64,000 nucleotides of DNA, from NCBI GenBank assembly GCA_017547685.1, contig JAFYPD010000020.1, positions 1 through 64,000 on the forward strand. Direction: 5' to 3'. How positions within the stretch are numbered: position 1 is the stretch's first letter; each line of letters begins with the position of its first letter. The notes below the pieces were generated by a model. It worked only from the letters and a program-made list of their open reading frames with translations, was not told the origin of the DNA and searched no databases. The position numbers were made by a program, and so were the translations under genes. This document shows positions 28,280 through 36,389 of this stretch, piece by piece. Source of the DNA: Peptococcaceae bacterium (GTDB lineage: Bacteria; Bacillota; Peptococcia; Peptococcales; Peptococcaceae).

Positions 28280-28462
28280 ATGCAGGTAAAAGTTATCTAT
28301 GAAGACGAAGCTGTGCTTCCGGTAAAAGAACGCATTGCACAGCTGGACACAGAACAGCTGTTTTTTGTGGAACAGTTTATCCGGCGAACAAAAGCAGAAC
28401 GAAAACAGGAAGTCTTTCAGCAGTGGCAAAGCACGTTACACAATCTTGTAGAAAAAACCTGA
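28280..28462 (+). CDS. Small 60-residue protein, unknown function
   Basis: An ATG at 28280 with AAAGGAG eight bases upstream opens a 60-codon frame, MQVKVIYEDEAVLPVKERIAQ split at the end. It is charged, with LDTEQLFFVEQFIRRTKAER predicted helical. There is no signal peptide or membrane helix. I do not recognise the family. It lies 33 bp before the UPF0173 hydrolase gene on the same strand, so co-expression is likely. Confidence 0.6.
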   Translation: MQVKVIYEDEAVLPVKERIAQLDTEQLFFVEQFIRRTKAERKQEVFQQWQSTLHNLVEKT

Positions 28463-28495
28463 TTCCCATTCAGGTCATTGACAGGAGGAATTCCT

Positions 28496-29185
28496 ATGAA
28501 AATTCAGTTCCACGGCCATGCCTGTTTCTCCATCATCACCGGGAACGGCACCCACTTACTCATCGACCCGTTCATCACCGGCAACAGCCAGGCAAAAATC
28601 TCTGCCGATGAACTGACACCGGATGTGATTCTGCTGACCCACGGCCACTGGGACCACATCGGCGACACCGTAAGCATTGCGTCCAGAACCGGCTGTCTGG
28701 TGGTGTGCTGTCCGGAAATCAAAACCTATCTGGCAGGCAAAGGCTTAAGCAGCTTCCACACCATGAACATCGGCGGCGGTTACCAGTTTGACTTCGGCTA
28801 TGTGAAAATGACACCGGCACTGCACAGCTCCGCCATCGAAGAAAACGGCCAGAACATTTATCTGGGTAACCCGGGCGGCTACCTGATGAAACTGGACGGC
28901 AAAACCATCTATCATGCAGGTGATACCGGCCTGAGCCATGAAATGACCCTGCTGGGCAATGCCAACCGTATTGACGTGGCCATGCTGCCAATCGGCGGCA
29001 ACTTCACCATGGACATCAGCGATGCCATGCTGGCAGCCCGTGCACTGCGCGCCAGACTGGTGGTGCCGATGCACTACAACACCTTCCCGGTTATCGAGCA
29101 GAATGCAAACTTCTTCTCCAACCAGCTGCTGAACTTCGGCGTGATGTGTCAGGTGCTGAACCCGGAAGACAGCTTTGATATGTAA
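28496..29185 (+). CDS. UPF0173 metal-dependent hydrolase (beta-lactamase fold)
   Basis: This 229-residue protein starts at the ATG 28496 (MKIQFHGHACF), which has GGAGG upstream. It shows the metallo-beta-lactamase metal motif THGHWDHIGDT, later ligands in the HAGDTGLS region, and a C-terminal VVPMHYNTFPVIEQN. This is the YtkL/UPF0173 family of predicted metal-dependent hydrolases with no settled substrate. A bidirectional terminator follows 15 bp later. Confidence 0.92.
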   Translation: MKIQFHGHACFSIITGNGTHLLIDPFITGNSQAKISADELTPDVILLTHGHWDHIGDTVSIASRTGCLVVCCPEIKTYLAGKGLSSFHTMNIGGGYQFDFGYVKMTPALHSSAIEENGQNIYLGNPGGYLMKLDGKTIYHAGDTGLSHEMTLLGNANRIDVAMLPIGGNFTMDISDAMLAARALRARLVVPMHYNTFPVIEQNANFFSNQLLNFGVMCQVLNPEDSFDM

Positions 29186-29200
29186 AAACTGCAAAATGAT

Positions 29201-29237
29201 ACAAAAACGCAGCGGCTGCGATCCGCTGCGTTTTTGT
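29201..29237. terminator. Bidirectional terminator between convergent genes
   Basis: The 15-bp perfect arms ACAAAAACGCAGCGG and CCGCTGCGTTTTTGT, with a 7-base loop, separate the hydrolase gene (plus) from the amidase gene (minus). Confidence 0.9.
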
Positions 29238-29267
29238 GTCCTTCCGTTGCTGTTCTTCTCCCGCCTG

Positions 29268-30185
29268 TCAGCCGGATACACAAACATCCTCTGTTTCAGA
29301 TTCATCGAACTGCCAGGTTTCCGCCTCCTCAACCGGAAGACCAGCCATCGCCCGCTCCATCGCTGTTTCAAAATCGCTAATTTTCAACAGGCCGCTGCGG
29401 AACTCGCTTTCCGTGTAATACTCCGGCGGATAGAGCAGAATCTTTTTCGTCTGTTCCTCGTAATACACCGCAAACCCCAGATTTTTGCTGAACTGCCGCA
29501 GCTGTACATAGTAACTGCCGTTGATGAATACAGCCGGGCAGGTACAGTTTCTGGCTGTGTTCAAATCCTCATTCACGATTTTATACCGCAGTGTCACAGT
29601 GCTGTCGGCAAGATAGGTAATACCGAAAAACTCCAGGATAGACCGCACATAGGCCTTGCTCAGCTTCTCAAGCTGCTCCGGCTGACTGTACCACACTGCC
29701 CGCGGCCCGTCGATAAAGAAGTTTTCCACCAGAATACACGACGTGTTTTCCTGTTTCAGCCAGCCCAGATTCCGGTTTGTTTTCAGCCCTCTGGTGTTCA
29801 CATTCAGATATTTACACACGTTCTCGTCAAACAGTTTCGCCATCTGCAGAGATGCTTTGCTGTGCTCCCACGGTTCCAGCTGATAATATACCTCAAAGCC
29901 GGTGCCGCCGCCCGCATTGGTGTGAATCTCCACCGCAAAGTCCGGTGCAAATGCATTGCACTCGGCAATTTCCTCTTTCAAGCGGTCTTCTTCATCTACA
30001 TTGCGGGACAGCTTTACCTGCACCCCGTGGCGTTTCAAATCATACTGCATCAGCATGGCAATGGTTAAATTGATGCCGGCTTCTTCCAGCGCAAGCGCTG
30101 TATTAACCGCACCGGGGTCCGTCCCGCCGTGGCCAACCCCGATAAAAATGCGAAGCGGGTTTTTAATGTAATCACGTTTTGTCAT
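29268..30185 (-). CDS. N-acetylmuramoyl-L-alanine amidase (Amidase_3), endolysin-like
   Basis: This 305-residue zinc amidase cuts the bond between MurNAc and the stem peptide. The catalytic domain, at about 12-190, shows FIGVGHGGTDPGAVN (first zinc His), FAVEIHTNAGGG (second His) and CILVENFFIDG (catalytic Glu). The C-terminal part (195-305) looks like a wall-binding or copper-amine-oxidase-N-like module (FINGSYYVQLRQFSKNLGF). There is no signal peptide, so export would depend on a holin, and a holin gene overlaps its start by 4 bp. This is the arrangement of a phage lysis module or its domesticated form. It is the last gene of a four-gene minus-strand unit. Confidence 0.88.
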   Translation of the reverse strand: MTKRDYIKNPLRIFIGVGHGGTDPGAVNTALALEEAGINLTIAMLMQYDLKRHGVQVKLSRNVDEEDRLKEEIAECNAFAPDFAVEIHTNAGGGTGFEVYYQLEPWEHSKASLQMAKLFDENVCKYLNVNTRGLKTNRNLGWLKQENTSCILVENFFIDGPRAVWYSQPEQLEKLSKAYVRSILEFFGITYLADSTVTLRYKIVNEDLNTARNCTCPAVFINGSYYVQLRQFSKNLGFAVYYEEQTKKILLYPPEYYTESEFRSGLLKISDFETAMERAMAGLPVEEAETWQFDESETEDVCVSG

Positions 30186-30376
30186 GGCATTTCTCCTTTC
30201 TTATCCCACCATACCCACAACGCCGATACCGTAGTAAACAGCGCTGTCAGCAGTTCACTCAGTTCCTCCTCCGAAATGGGAAGAATGGTATAGCCAAACA
30301 CCATCAGCAGCTGGTTGAGCAACGCCGCAAACAGCACGATAGTGCGAACCAGCACAGCAATTTTTTCTTTTGACAT
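30182..30376 (-). CDS. SPP1-type holin family protein
   Basis: This 64-residue membrane protein has a first helix of VLVRTIVLFAALLNQLLMVFG and a second of LTALFTTVSALWVWW, with a charged end. The RTIVL..LLNQ and ILPISEEELSEL pattern matches SPP1-type phage holins, which make membrane pores that release an endolysin. The ATG has GGGAGG eight bases upstream. It is translationally coupled to the amidase gene. No other phage structural genes are near. Confidence 0.8.
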   Translation of the reverse strand: MSKEKIAVLVRTIVLFAALLNQLLMVFGYTILPISEEELSELLTALFTTVSALWVWWDKKGEMP

Positions 30377-30505
30377 TTCTTACGCCTCCCTGGTTGTAAT
30401 CGTATTGCTTCAGCACGGGCGCAACCCAGCGTGAAGAACCCTGTTTCTATACAGAGCAGATTTCTCCCCGCGCCGTTTTGCCCCGGTTATACTGGCATGC
30501 TGCAA

Positions 30506-30736
30506 TTAAAACAGCACGTTTTCAATGGTCTTCTGAATTTTCGCTGTTTCGGCTACTGCCAGCGGGTCACCGTCGGCGTACTGGAATACCCCTTTGCTGA
30601 TGATCGTGTCCATATTGGTGGATACGGTTTCTGCATCCAGGGTATCCAGCGCATCCTTCACAGTGATATTCATGCTGTTTCCTGAATCGGAGCTGAACCC
30701 CATAATTAATTTCTGACTTGTTACGACTTCTGCCAT
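30506..30736 (-). CDS. DUF2922 family small protein
   Basis: This 76-residue protein has KLIMGFSSDSGNSMNITVKDA split near residue 25, matching the small DUF2922 family of Firmicutes (YvlD/YqzC-like size; function unknown). There is no signal peptide or membrane helix. It is almost always found beside a DUF1659 protein, as here (46 bp downstream of it). Its presence between DUF1659 and holin-amidase genes suggests a role tied to those, but this is inference. A gap of about 130 bp to the holin holds no clear terminator. Confidence 0.7.
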   Translation of the reverse strand: MAEVVTSQKLIMGFSSDSGNSMNITVKDALDTLDAETVSTNMDTIISKGVFQYADGDPLAVAETAKIQKTIENVLF

Positions 30737-30782
30737 ATTTCAATTCCTCCTGAATATTTTGATTTGATTATTGATTTTTGTT

Positions 30783-30980
30783 CTACTCGGTAATATCACT
30801 TGTTACAACCTTCTGATACCCCACCACATTCTTGCTCTGCATATCACTTAAGATGCGCATAGCACTGGCGACGCTTGCGTCAGACGCCTCAGGATTGATG
30901 CCGGAATAAGTCTGACTGCCGGCTTTGCCCTCGTCGGTCTCGGTTAAAAATTTTGCTTTTACTGTATTTGCTGCTGCCAT
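30783..30980 (-). CDS. DUF1659 family small protein
   Basis: This 65-residue protein (MAAANTVKAKFLTETDEGK...) ends with IRILSDMQSKNV-like DUF1659 sequence. Function is unknown. It is soluble and small, first in the DUF1659-DUF2922-holin-amidase unit. A region with 20-bp-spaced TAACCA motifs lies 147-210 bp upstream of its start. Confidence 0.7.
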   Translation of the reverse strand: MAAANTVKAKFLTETDEGKAGSQTYSGINPEASDASVASAMRILSDMQSKNVVGYQKVVTSDITE

Positions 30981-31126
30981 TGTACATGTCTCCTTTTTGA
31001 CTCATTAAAATTTAGATTAGATGTGCTATCATGATAGGTTTTATTGTTCCGGGCAGGCCCTTACCCTGGTTATATTATAGCGCAGCGCCTGCGGCTGACA
31101 CAAAATTGGTCATTCTGCCCTTTCGC

Positions 31127-31219
31127 TGGTTAAATGCAGGCAAATAACCAATCTATTTTTCGAATAACCAGTGCCTGCACCGGCTAACCAAACCTGCAAA
31201 AAAGTTTTTCGCTCAACCA
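31127..31219. repeat. TAACCA motif array, locus A
   Basis: The motif occurs inverted at 31127-31132 (TGGTTA) and direct at 31145-31150, 31165-31170 and 31185-31190, the three direct copies exactly 20 bp apart. A variant CAACCA is at 31214-31219. The same motif and spacing recur at 37359-37510. It lies before the DUF1659 operon and looks like an operator or iteron set. No gene is trusted in 30981-31557; a 64-codon ORF there is an antisense or chance frame. Confidence 0.65.
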
Positions 31220-31330
31220 GTATGGTTTCAGCTGTTTTTGCAAAAGTATTTAACACAGTTTCCACCTCAGATACATCACAAAAAAATCGGATGACTGCTG
31301 TCACCCGATCTGAAAAATTCTGAATTATGT

Positions 31331-31423
31331 AAAAAAGCCGGAACAGACAGTTTGCTCACTGGCTTTCCTCGCCTCTTTGGACATTGCCTTGCCTGTTCGC
31401 AATTCTATCTGTTCCGGTTTTAT
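31331..31423 (-). terminator. Long-loop terminator of the surface-protein gene
   Basis: The arms CCGGAACAGA (31338-31347) and TCTGTTCCGG (31408-31417) enclose a 60-base loop. A T-run follows on the minus strand, and a shorter one on the plus strand. Confidence 0.6.
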
Positions 31424-31557
31424 ATAAATTTTATCTTATCATTTGTAATAGATTGCAGGGGCGGAACCGGCGCGCCTTTCTGCACCGAACCACATCCGCC
31501 CGCATTTCCACGCAGAACTGCATCGCCCCAATGAATGCCATTCCAGAAAGACAAGTC

Positions 31558-34500
31558 CTACTGTTCAATCATAATCTGCTGTGTTGCTGCAATCCATTCT
31601 ACGTTAGCACCCAGTTTTTCCGCTACATAACGGATTGGCACATAGGTACGGTCGCTGATGATGGATGCAGAAGTACCAAAGCCTGGAATTGGCTGGTCGA
31701 TAACCAGTTTCATCACTTTGCCGTCGATGGTTAAAGTAACCGTGCGAGTTGCATCGTCCCAGTCGGCAGTGCCGCCTAACAGTTCGGTTACAATACGAAC
31801 CGGAACCAGAGTGCGGTCACCCACGATTACAGGAGCCACATCATTGGTGATGGTTCTGTTGTTTGCTACAATGTTTTTGTTGTTAATCTGCATTACAATA
31901 CGCAGGTCATAATCCGCTGCTTCTGTAGTCACAGCTACAGTTACTTTGCCGGCAGGCATTGTAAAACTGTATTTGTTGTCGCCCACTTTTGTTACAGGGA
32001 TTACATCACCATCTGTATCGGTCACAATCACTTCATCCACCTGTTTGCCCAGAGCAGGGTCAACGGTAATGGTTACTGTTTCGCCGGCAACTGCATAGTT
32101 CTGGTCAGCTGTTACAGCTGCACCAATGGTATCCGCAATATTTACCGGATAGTTGTACTTGCCGGAGAAACCGCCGCCGGAAGAAGAACTGCTGGAAGAT
32201 GCTTTTGTTACAGTCACTGTACAGGTAGCAGTTTCACCATTTGCGATTTTTGCTGTGACAGTTGCAGTACCTTCTTTTGCACCTGTTACGTTACCCATTT
32301 CATCAACAGTTACAATAGTTGTATCAGAAGATGTCCATACAATTTCATCAGTTGCATCGCTCGGAGCAAGTGTTGCTGTTAATGTTACGGTTTTACCGCA
32401 TTCCACACTCACTTCGTTTTTTACGAAAGTAATATCAGTAGCAGGAATAATCAGATTTTTTAATTTCCCATCTTCAAATTTTTCATAATAAGAAGCTACT
32501 GTCACAGCTGTGCCGCTTACTACAGGTGCACTTTCACCATCCCAGTAGTTTGCATCTGCAGAAACTGTTGTATCTGCTGTTGTACCGCTGATATGAGTTG
32601 TACCTAAAACAGCATTTTCTTCCATACTGATATTCGCATTTGCTGCGGAATCACGCAGTATGATAACTGCATCTCCATCATCACAGTTACTGCTTAATAC
32701 ATTGTTCTTAATCACAAAAGTTTTTGTGACAGTTGAAGTACTGCCATCTACGCCTGCACGAATCGCATAACCTTTTACAGCAAAATCGCATCCGGTCATT
32801 GCAAGACTTACAGTGTTGTTAATGTTTACACCATTTTTAGATTTTACAACACAGTCAGAAATAGCAAGCCCTTCTTCAACATTGGTTACCTGCAGCAGGG
32901 AATGCATGTTTTCAGAAACAGTACATCCCGTAATGATAAGGTTTTTATCGCCGCCAGTATAGGATTTAATGGCAACTTTGTCGTCTGTACCATTATAGTC
33001 AAAAGTACAGTTTTCAACTGTTACATGGTTCGTATAACGGGTATTACTGTTACCGGAAACGCCAAGGTTAATATATGCAGCAGGGCTATTTTTATCGGAA
33101 AGGAAATTCACATTCTTGATAGTAACACCTGCTGTTTCATATCTTGCACTCTTACCATCCACAGTAATTGAGCCGTTCATTGTTTTGCCTGAACCGTCAA
33201 TGGTAATTTTAACAGTTTCCGCCTGAACTACAGTTACATCTTCGGTTACATCTGTAAGCAGAGTAATGGTATCGCCGTTTGCAGCTGCATCAATTGCAGA
33301 CTGTAATGTTGCATAGTTGGTACTGCCAATTTTAGCAGCAGCCATATTATCTGGAATAACCAGTTTAACAGTATTGTTTTCTGCGGTTAACGTACCTTCA
33401 CCTGTGGTATTATAAGCAGAACCTACCAGCCCGTTATTTGCAAACTCCGTAACTCCAGGACTGGTTAATGCACCAGTATAAGAGCAATTCTGAATGGTAA
33501 CGGTTGTCCCGGTCTCGTTATGCCATACACCTGCGATGCCGCCAATTTCCAGTTCTGGTGTATCACCAGCATCTGTGATTGTTACATCGCCTGTGCAAGT
33601 GCAATTGATAAATTTGTTATTGTAATGCGCAATGCCGGTAATGCCGCCAACATCACAGGTAGAGCCAATAACATCAATGTTAGAGGTTACATTTTCTACC
33701 TTGTGACCACCTTCACCCATAAAACCTACAACACCGCCAACATAGGTACGATATGCAGTACCATTTTCAACGGAATCAGCGTTTACATAACTGGTATCGT
33801 CAACATCAACCGTAATGCTGGTTAAGTCTGCATAAGCATTTTTCCCGACAACACCGCCAACATATGCCATACCGTTCACTTCAACATGACCAGTTACTTT
33901 AATGTTAGTATATTTGCTGGTATATGGCGTACCTGCAACAACACCAACATTTAAACGTCCAGAAACTTTAGCATTATTTACTGTCAGATTTTTCACTTCG
34001 CCATTTGCGGTATGGCCAAATAAACCTGCATTGCTATTGTTACCGGTAATGGTCAGATTGGAAATAGTATGATTATCACCATCGAAGGTGCCCTCGAATT
34101 TGTTTGTACTATTTCCAATAGGTGTCCATTCTTCGTTATTTAAATCAATATCAGCAGTTAAATATACTGTTTTTTTAGAATAACTGTTGCCGCTATTTAC
34201 CGCATTAGCAAATGCAGCTAATTCGTCTTTGGTGGCAATATAATACTTGTCTCCATCTACCTTGGTTTCACCGCCAACTGTAACGCTTAACTTATTACCT
34301 TTTTTCCCGTTATATAACGAATTTCCACTTATGGTACCTTTACTAAAACCTGTTGCGGTTGTTTTATCATCAATTACAAGCTTACTGCCTTCTGGCATTA
34401 AACTTGTATCGATTTCAATAGCAGCTTTACCTTCCACAGGTGCAGAGGCGTTAAATTCGCAATCAGTTACAGTAAGAACAGTTGCACAAGCGCCTTCGTT

Positions 34501-35034
34501 ATAAACTAAAACACTTTTACCGGCACTGTTAAATGTGCAGTTTTCGAATTTTACCGCTTCGGAGCCATAGGTCCAGATGTTGTAAGCATCGCTGCTTTCC
34601 TGATTAAACACACAATCAGTAAATTCAGCTGTAACACCGTAAGTCCAGTACTGACCATTGATAATGCAATTATCATAAGTTTCACGATTTACATGATGGA
34701 AACCTTTATAATTTACATTATCTCTTTCCAGTGTCAGATTTTCAAAAATCAGATCTCTGCTACTTGCAGCATTTGCTGTATCCCCTAAATCCAGCACAAC
34801 ATCTTTTGTGGCACCAACAAATTTCAAGTCTTTATCGATGTTTCCTGTCAGAGTAGTATCTGCAAGAATTTTGATTGTGCTGCCAGTTGTGTTTGCAACT
34901 GCATCAGCTAATGATGTGAAATAAACACCTTTGTCATCGACAGCGACATTTTCTTCCGCCATTGCTGCAACCGGCATCAGTGTGAACAGAAAGCACACCA
35001 ATGTCAGAATTGCAAATAATTTTTTGTTTTTCAC
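31558..35034 (-). CDS. Large secreted beta-helix/GLUG surface protein
   Basis: This 1158-residue protein has a signal peptide (cleavage near AMA-EEN, residue 26). Residues 40-240 and 570-860 are right-handed beta-helix-like, rich in short N/C/T turns. A GLUG-type region spans about 290-540 (NAGLFGHT, YVGGVVGKNA, YVGGVVGFMG, DVGGITGIAH). A Big_2 domain lies at 863-943 (SSDTTIVTVDEMGNVTGAKEG split), then a Ser/Gly linker at 945-956. The C-terminal 1048-1158 holds a copper-amine-oxidase-N-like module with two VGDRTLVPVR/ISDRTYVPIR repeats, probably a wall or envelope anchor. There is no LPXTG or SLH motif. The start is GTG with AGGAGG eight bases upstream. It is probably an adhesin or glycan-binding protein; the ligand is unknown. 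Confidence 0.85.
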   Translation of the reverse strand: MKNKKLFAILTLVCFLFTLMPVAAMAEENVAVDDKGVYFTSLADAVANTTGSTIKILADTTLTGNIDKDLKFVGATKDVVLDLGDTANAASSRDLIFENLTLERDNVNYKGFHHVNRETYDNCIINGQYWTYGVTAEFTDCVFNQESSDAYNIWTYGSEAVKFENCTFNSAGKSVLVYNEGACATVLTVTDCEFNASAPVEGKAAIEIDTSLMPEGSKLVIDDKTTATGFSKGTISGNSLYNGKKGNKLSVTVGGETKVDGDKYYIATKDELAAFANAVNSGNSYSKKTVYLTADIDLNNEEWTPIGNSTNKFEGTFDGDNHTISNLTITGNNSNAGLFGHTANGEVKNLTVNNAKVSGRLNVGVVAGTPYTSKYTNIKVTGHVEVNGMAYVGGVVGKNAYADLTSITVDVDDTSYVNADSVENGTAYRTYVGGVVGFMGEGGHKVENVTSNIDVIGSTCDVGGITGIAHYNNKFINCTCTGDVTITDAGDTPELEIGGIAGVWHNETGTTVTIQNCSYTGALTSPGVTEFANNGLVGSAYNTTGEGTLTAENNTVKLVIPDNMAAAKIGSTNYATLQSAIDAAANGDTITLLTDVTEDVTVVQAETVKITIDGSGKTMNGSITVDGKSARYETAGVTIKNVNFLSDKNSPAAYINLGVSGNSNTRYTNHVTVENCTFDYNGTDDKVAIKSYTGGDKNLIITGCTVSENMHSLLQVTNVEEGLAISDCVVKSKNGVNINNTVSLAMTGCDFAVKGYAIRAGVDGSTSTVTKTFVIKNNVLSSNCDDGDAVIILRDSAANANISMEENAVLGTTHISGTTADTTVSADANYWDGESAPVVSGTAVTVASYYEKFEDGKLKNLIIPATDITFVKNEVSVECGKTVTLTATLAPSDATDEIVWTSSDTTIVTVDEMGNVTGAKEGTATVTAKIANGETATCTVTVTKASSSSSSSGGGFSGKYNYPVNIADTIGAAVTADQNYAVAGETVTITVDPALGKQVDEVIVTDTDGDVIPVTKVGDNKYSFTMPAGKVTVAVTTEAADYDLRIVMQINNKNIVANNRTITNDVAPVIVGDRTLVPVRIVTELLGGTADWDDATRTVTLTIDGKVMKLVIDQPIPGFGTSASIISDRTYVPIRYVAEKLGANVEWIAATQQIMIEQ

Positions 35035-35111
35035 GTTTATCTCCTCCTAATAAAAATTGATATTGCTACGCCGGACAGTTCTGGTGCAGGAATCGCCCGG
35101 CAGACTAGCCT

Positions 35112-35316
35112 TTAGATTGTCTGTTTGTCTTTCATCGCCTCATAGCTCTGCAGATACTCTGCTGCTCTGGCCTTATCCGCAAACCATCTGCCCGATACGA
35201 AGCAGAAACAGTGCTGTATTGCCCGGCAGCACGGCCGAGCCGTATACCGTACGCTGGTTCTCTTCTGTGATTTTGTAAATATCGATATCCTGCAAAAAAA
35301 GTTCCCCCTTTGCCAT
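35112..35316 (-). pseudogene. Possible frameshifted small gene
   Basis: From an ATG at 35316 the frame reads MAKGELFLQDIDIYKITEEN and on to FLLRIGQMVCG, then stops near 35173. A shift of one base near 35180 continues as GRWFADKARAAEYLQSYEAM and ends at 35112, a natural-looking charged C-terminus. The two parts together would make about 68 residues. Either one base is lost, or the two frames are unrelated. I do not recognise the family, and the ribosome site (GGAG, two bases away) is poor. Confidence 0.35.
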
Positions 35317-35356
35317 TTCTCCGGTACAGCTATCCAGATTTTGTGTGATTTTGTTT

Positions 35357-35406
35357 CCAGAAATTAGTGTACAGAAATGTATACTTTTCCGGACACTAAT
35401 TTCTGG
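35357..35406. repeat. Near-palindrome centred on GTATAC, copy 1
   Basis: Fourteen-base perfect outer arms CCAGAAATTAGTGT/ACACTAATTTCTGG surround an imperfect inner palindrome centred on GTATAC. A related copy in the same orientation is at 35477-35525. Confidence 0.7.
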
Positions 35407-35415
35407 CAATAAAAA

Positions 35416-35451
35416 AGTGGATATTTAGGGCTGAAACCCTAGATATCCACT
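35416..35451 (-). terminator. Terminator after the ComK-like gene
   Basis: The arms AGTGGATAT-TTAGGG and CCCTAG-ATATCCACT have one G-U pair. Six T follow on the minus strand. It lies between the two GTATAC palindromes. Confidence 0.85.
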
Positions 35452-35476
35452 AGATGTAGTGATTTTATATGTACTT

Positions 35477-35525
35477 TTGTTTCCAGAAACTGGTGTGCAT
35501 AAAAGTATACTTTTCTGGACACTCA
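35477..35525. repeat. Near-palindrome centred on GTATAC, copy 2
   Basis: It shares TTTGTTTCCAGAAA, GTGT and GTATACTTTTC-GGACACT with copy 1. Its core AAAAGTATACTTTT is a perfect 14-bp palindrome at 35501-35514. The outer right arm has diverged. The 35035-35639 interval holds the two copies, the terminator and the possible pseudogene. Confidence 0.65.
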
Positions 35526-35639
35526 CAATGTATGATTTTTCAGTATTATTTTACACGAACCTGTCCGGTTTGTCTACGTATATCTGCAGATAATTTCGTC
35601 AATTTCCACTTTTTTGTAACACTTCGCGCTATCAGCTGA

Positions 35640-36221
35640 TTATGGTTCCGTTTTTTTTCGCCGGATGCTCCTTTTCCATGCCTGCAGCTGTTCTTCCTGC
35701 TCTTTCTGCTTCTGGTTCTTCTCCACATAGCGGGCCAGGCTGTTGGCGCCGCGGCTCATCTGCAGTTCCACCGTTTCTTTTCGCTGCGGAATCAGCAGCC
35801 CTTTGTGTCTCTCGTGAAAAAACAGCATGGTGCCGTAAGGCTCCACCTCCACCGCATAGGCAATGGCATGCATAGATACATAGCCCAGTGTGCCGGTGTT
35901 GCGGCCCGTCTCCTCCCGGCATTTTAACGGCAGCAGGCACAGGTTTTCATGTACCACCAGCACCAGCCTGCGCTTTGCATCATCTTTCGCCAGTTCTTTT
36001 GCCAGTTTCTGCACAGCGGCCAGCGATGTATGATGGTACTCCATCCAGCGTTCCAGCACGCGCTCGCAGCGGTTGTATACCAGCTCATAGTTGCCGTCGG
36101 TGTAGTGAATCTGGCTGCCGGTGCGGTTTTTGCCGTAATAATAGGGGATCACCGCCGCCACCCATCTCCATTTCACTTCATCCAGCGTCACCACACGGCA
36201 CGGTTTTTTTGTGTATTTCAT
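35640..36221 (-). CDS. Possible ComK-like regulator (uncertain)
   Basis: This 193-residue soluble protein has an order of features that reminds me of ComK, the Bacillus competence regulator: a basic N-terminus with AAVIPYYYG, an ELVYNRCERVLERWMEYHHTS stretch in the position of the ComK 'ACLxxGSTYEGR' helix, a VVHENLCLLPLK strand, and a C-terminal LLIPQRKETVELQMSRGANSL that resembles the ComK 'G..V.L.VS..S...Q..R' end. A charged 25-residue tail follows. Similarity is weak and by eye; a phage or mobile-element regulator is also possible. The ATG has AAAGGAG upstream. It lies about 170 bp after the DnaD-like gene. Confidence 0.4.
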   Translation of the reverse strand: MKYTKKPCRVVTLDEVKWRWVAAVIPYYYGKNRTGSQIHYTDGNYELVYNRCERVLERWMEYHHTSLAAVQKLAKELAKDDAKRRLVLVVHENLCLLPLKCREETGRNTGTLGYVSMHAIAYAVEVEPYGTMLFFHERHKGLLIPQRKETVELQMSRGANSLARYVEKNQKQKEQEEQLQAWKRSIRRKKTEP

Positions 36222-36389
36222 ATGCAGTCTCCTTTCCAGGTATTGAAAATCATTGCATGCAGTATAGCATATTTCCAGATTTTCGAAAGATTTTGTCTGC
36301 TTTTGTAATTATATTATAACAATTCTGTTCCTTTTCACCTGTTTTTAATGTATTACTACGCATTTATACAAATATTTTGTTAATCCGGC

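Noticed and set aside
31110-31304. 64-codon minus-strand ORF in the gap before the DUF1659 gene
   Set aside because: It overlaps the TAACCA array, has no ribosome site and shows no protein character.
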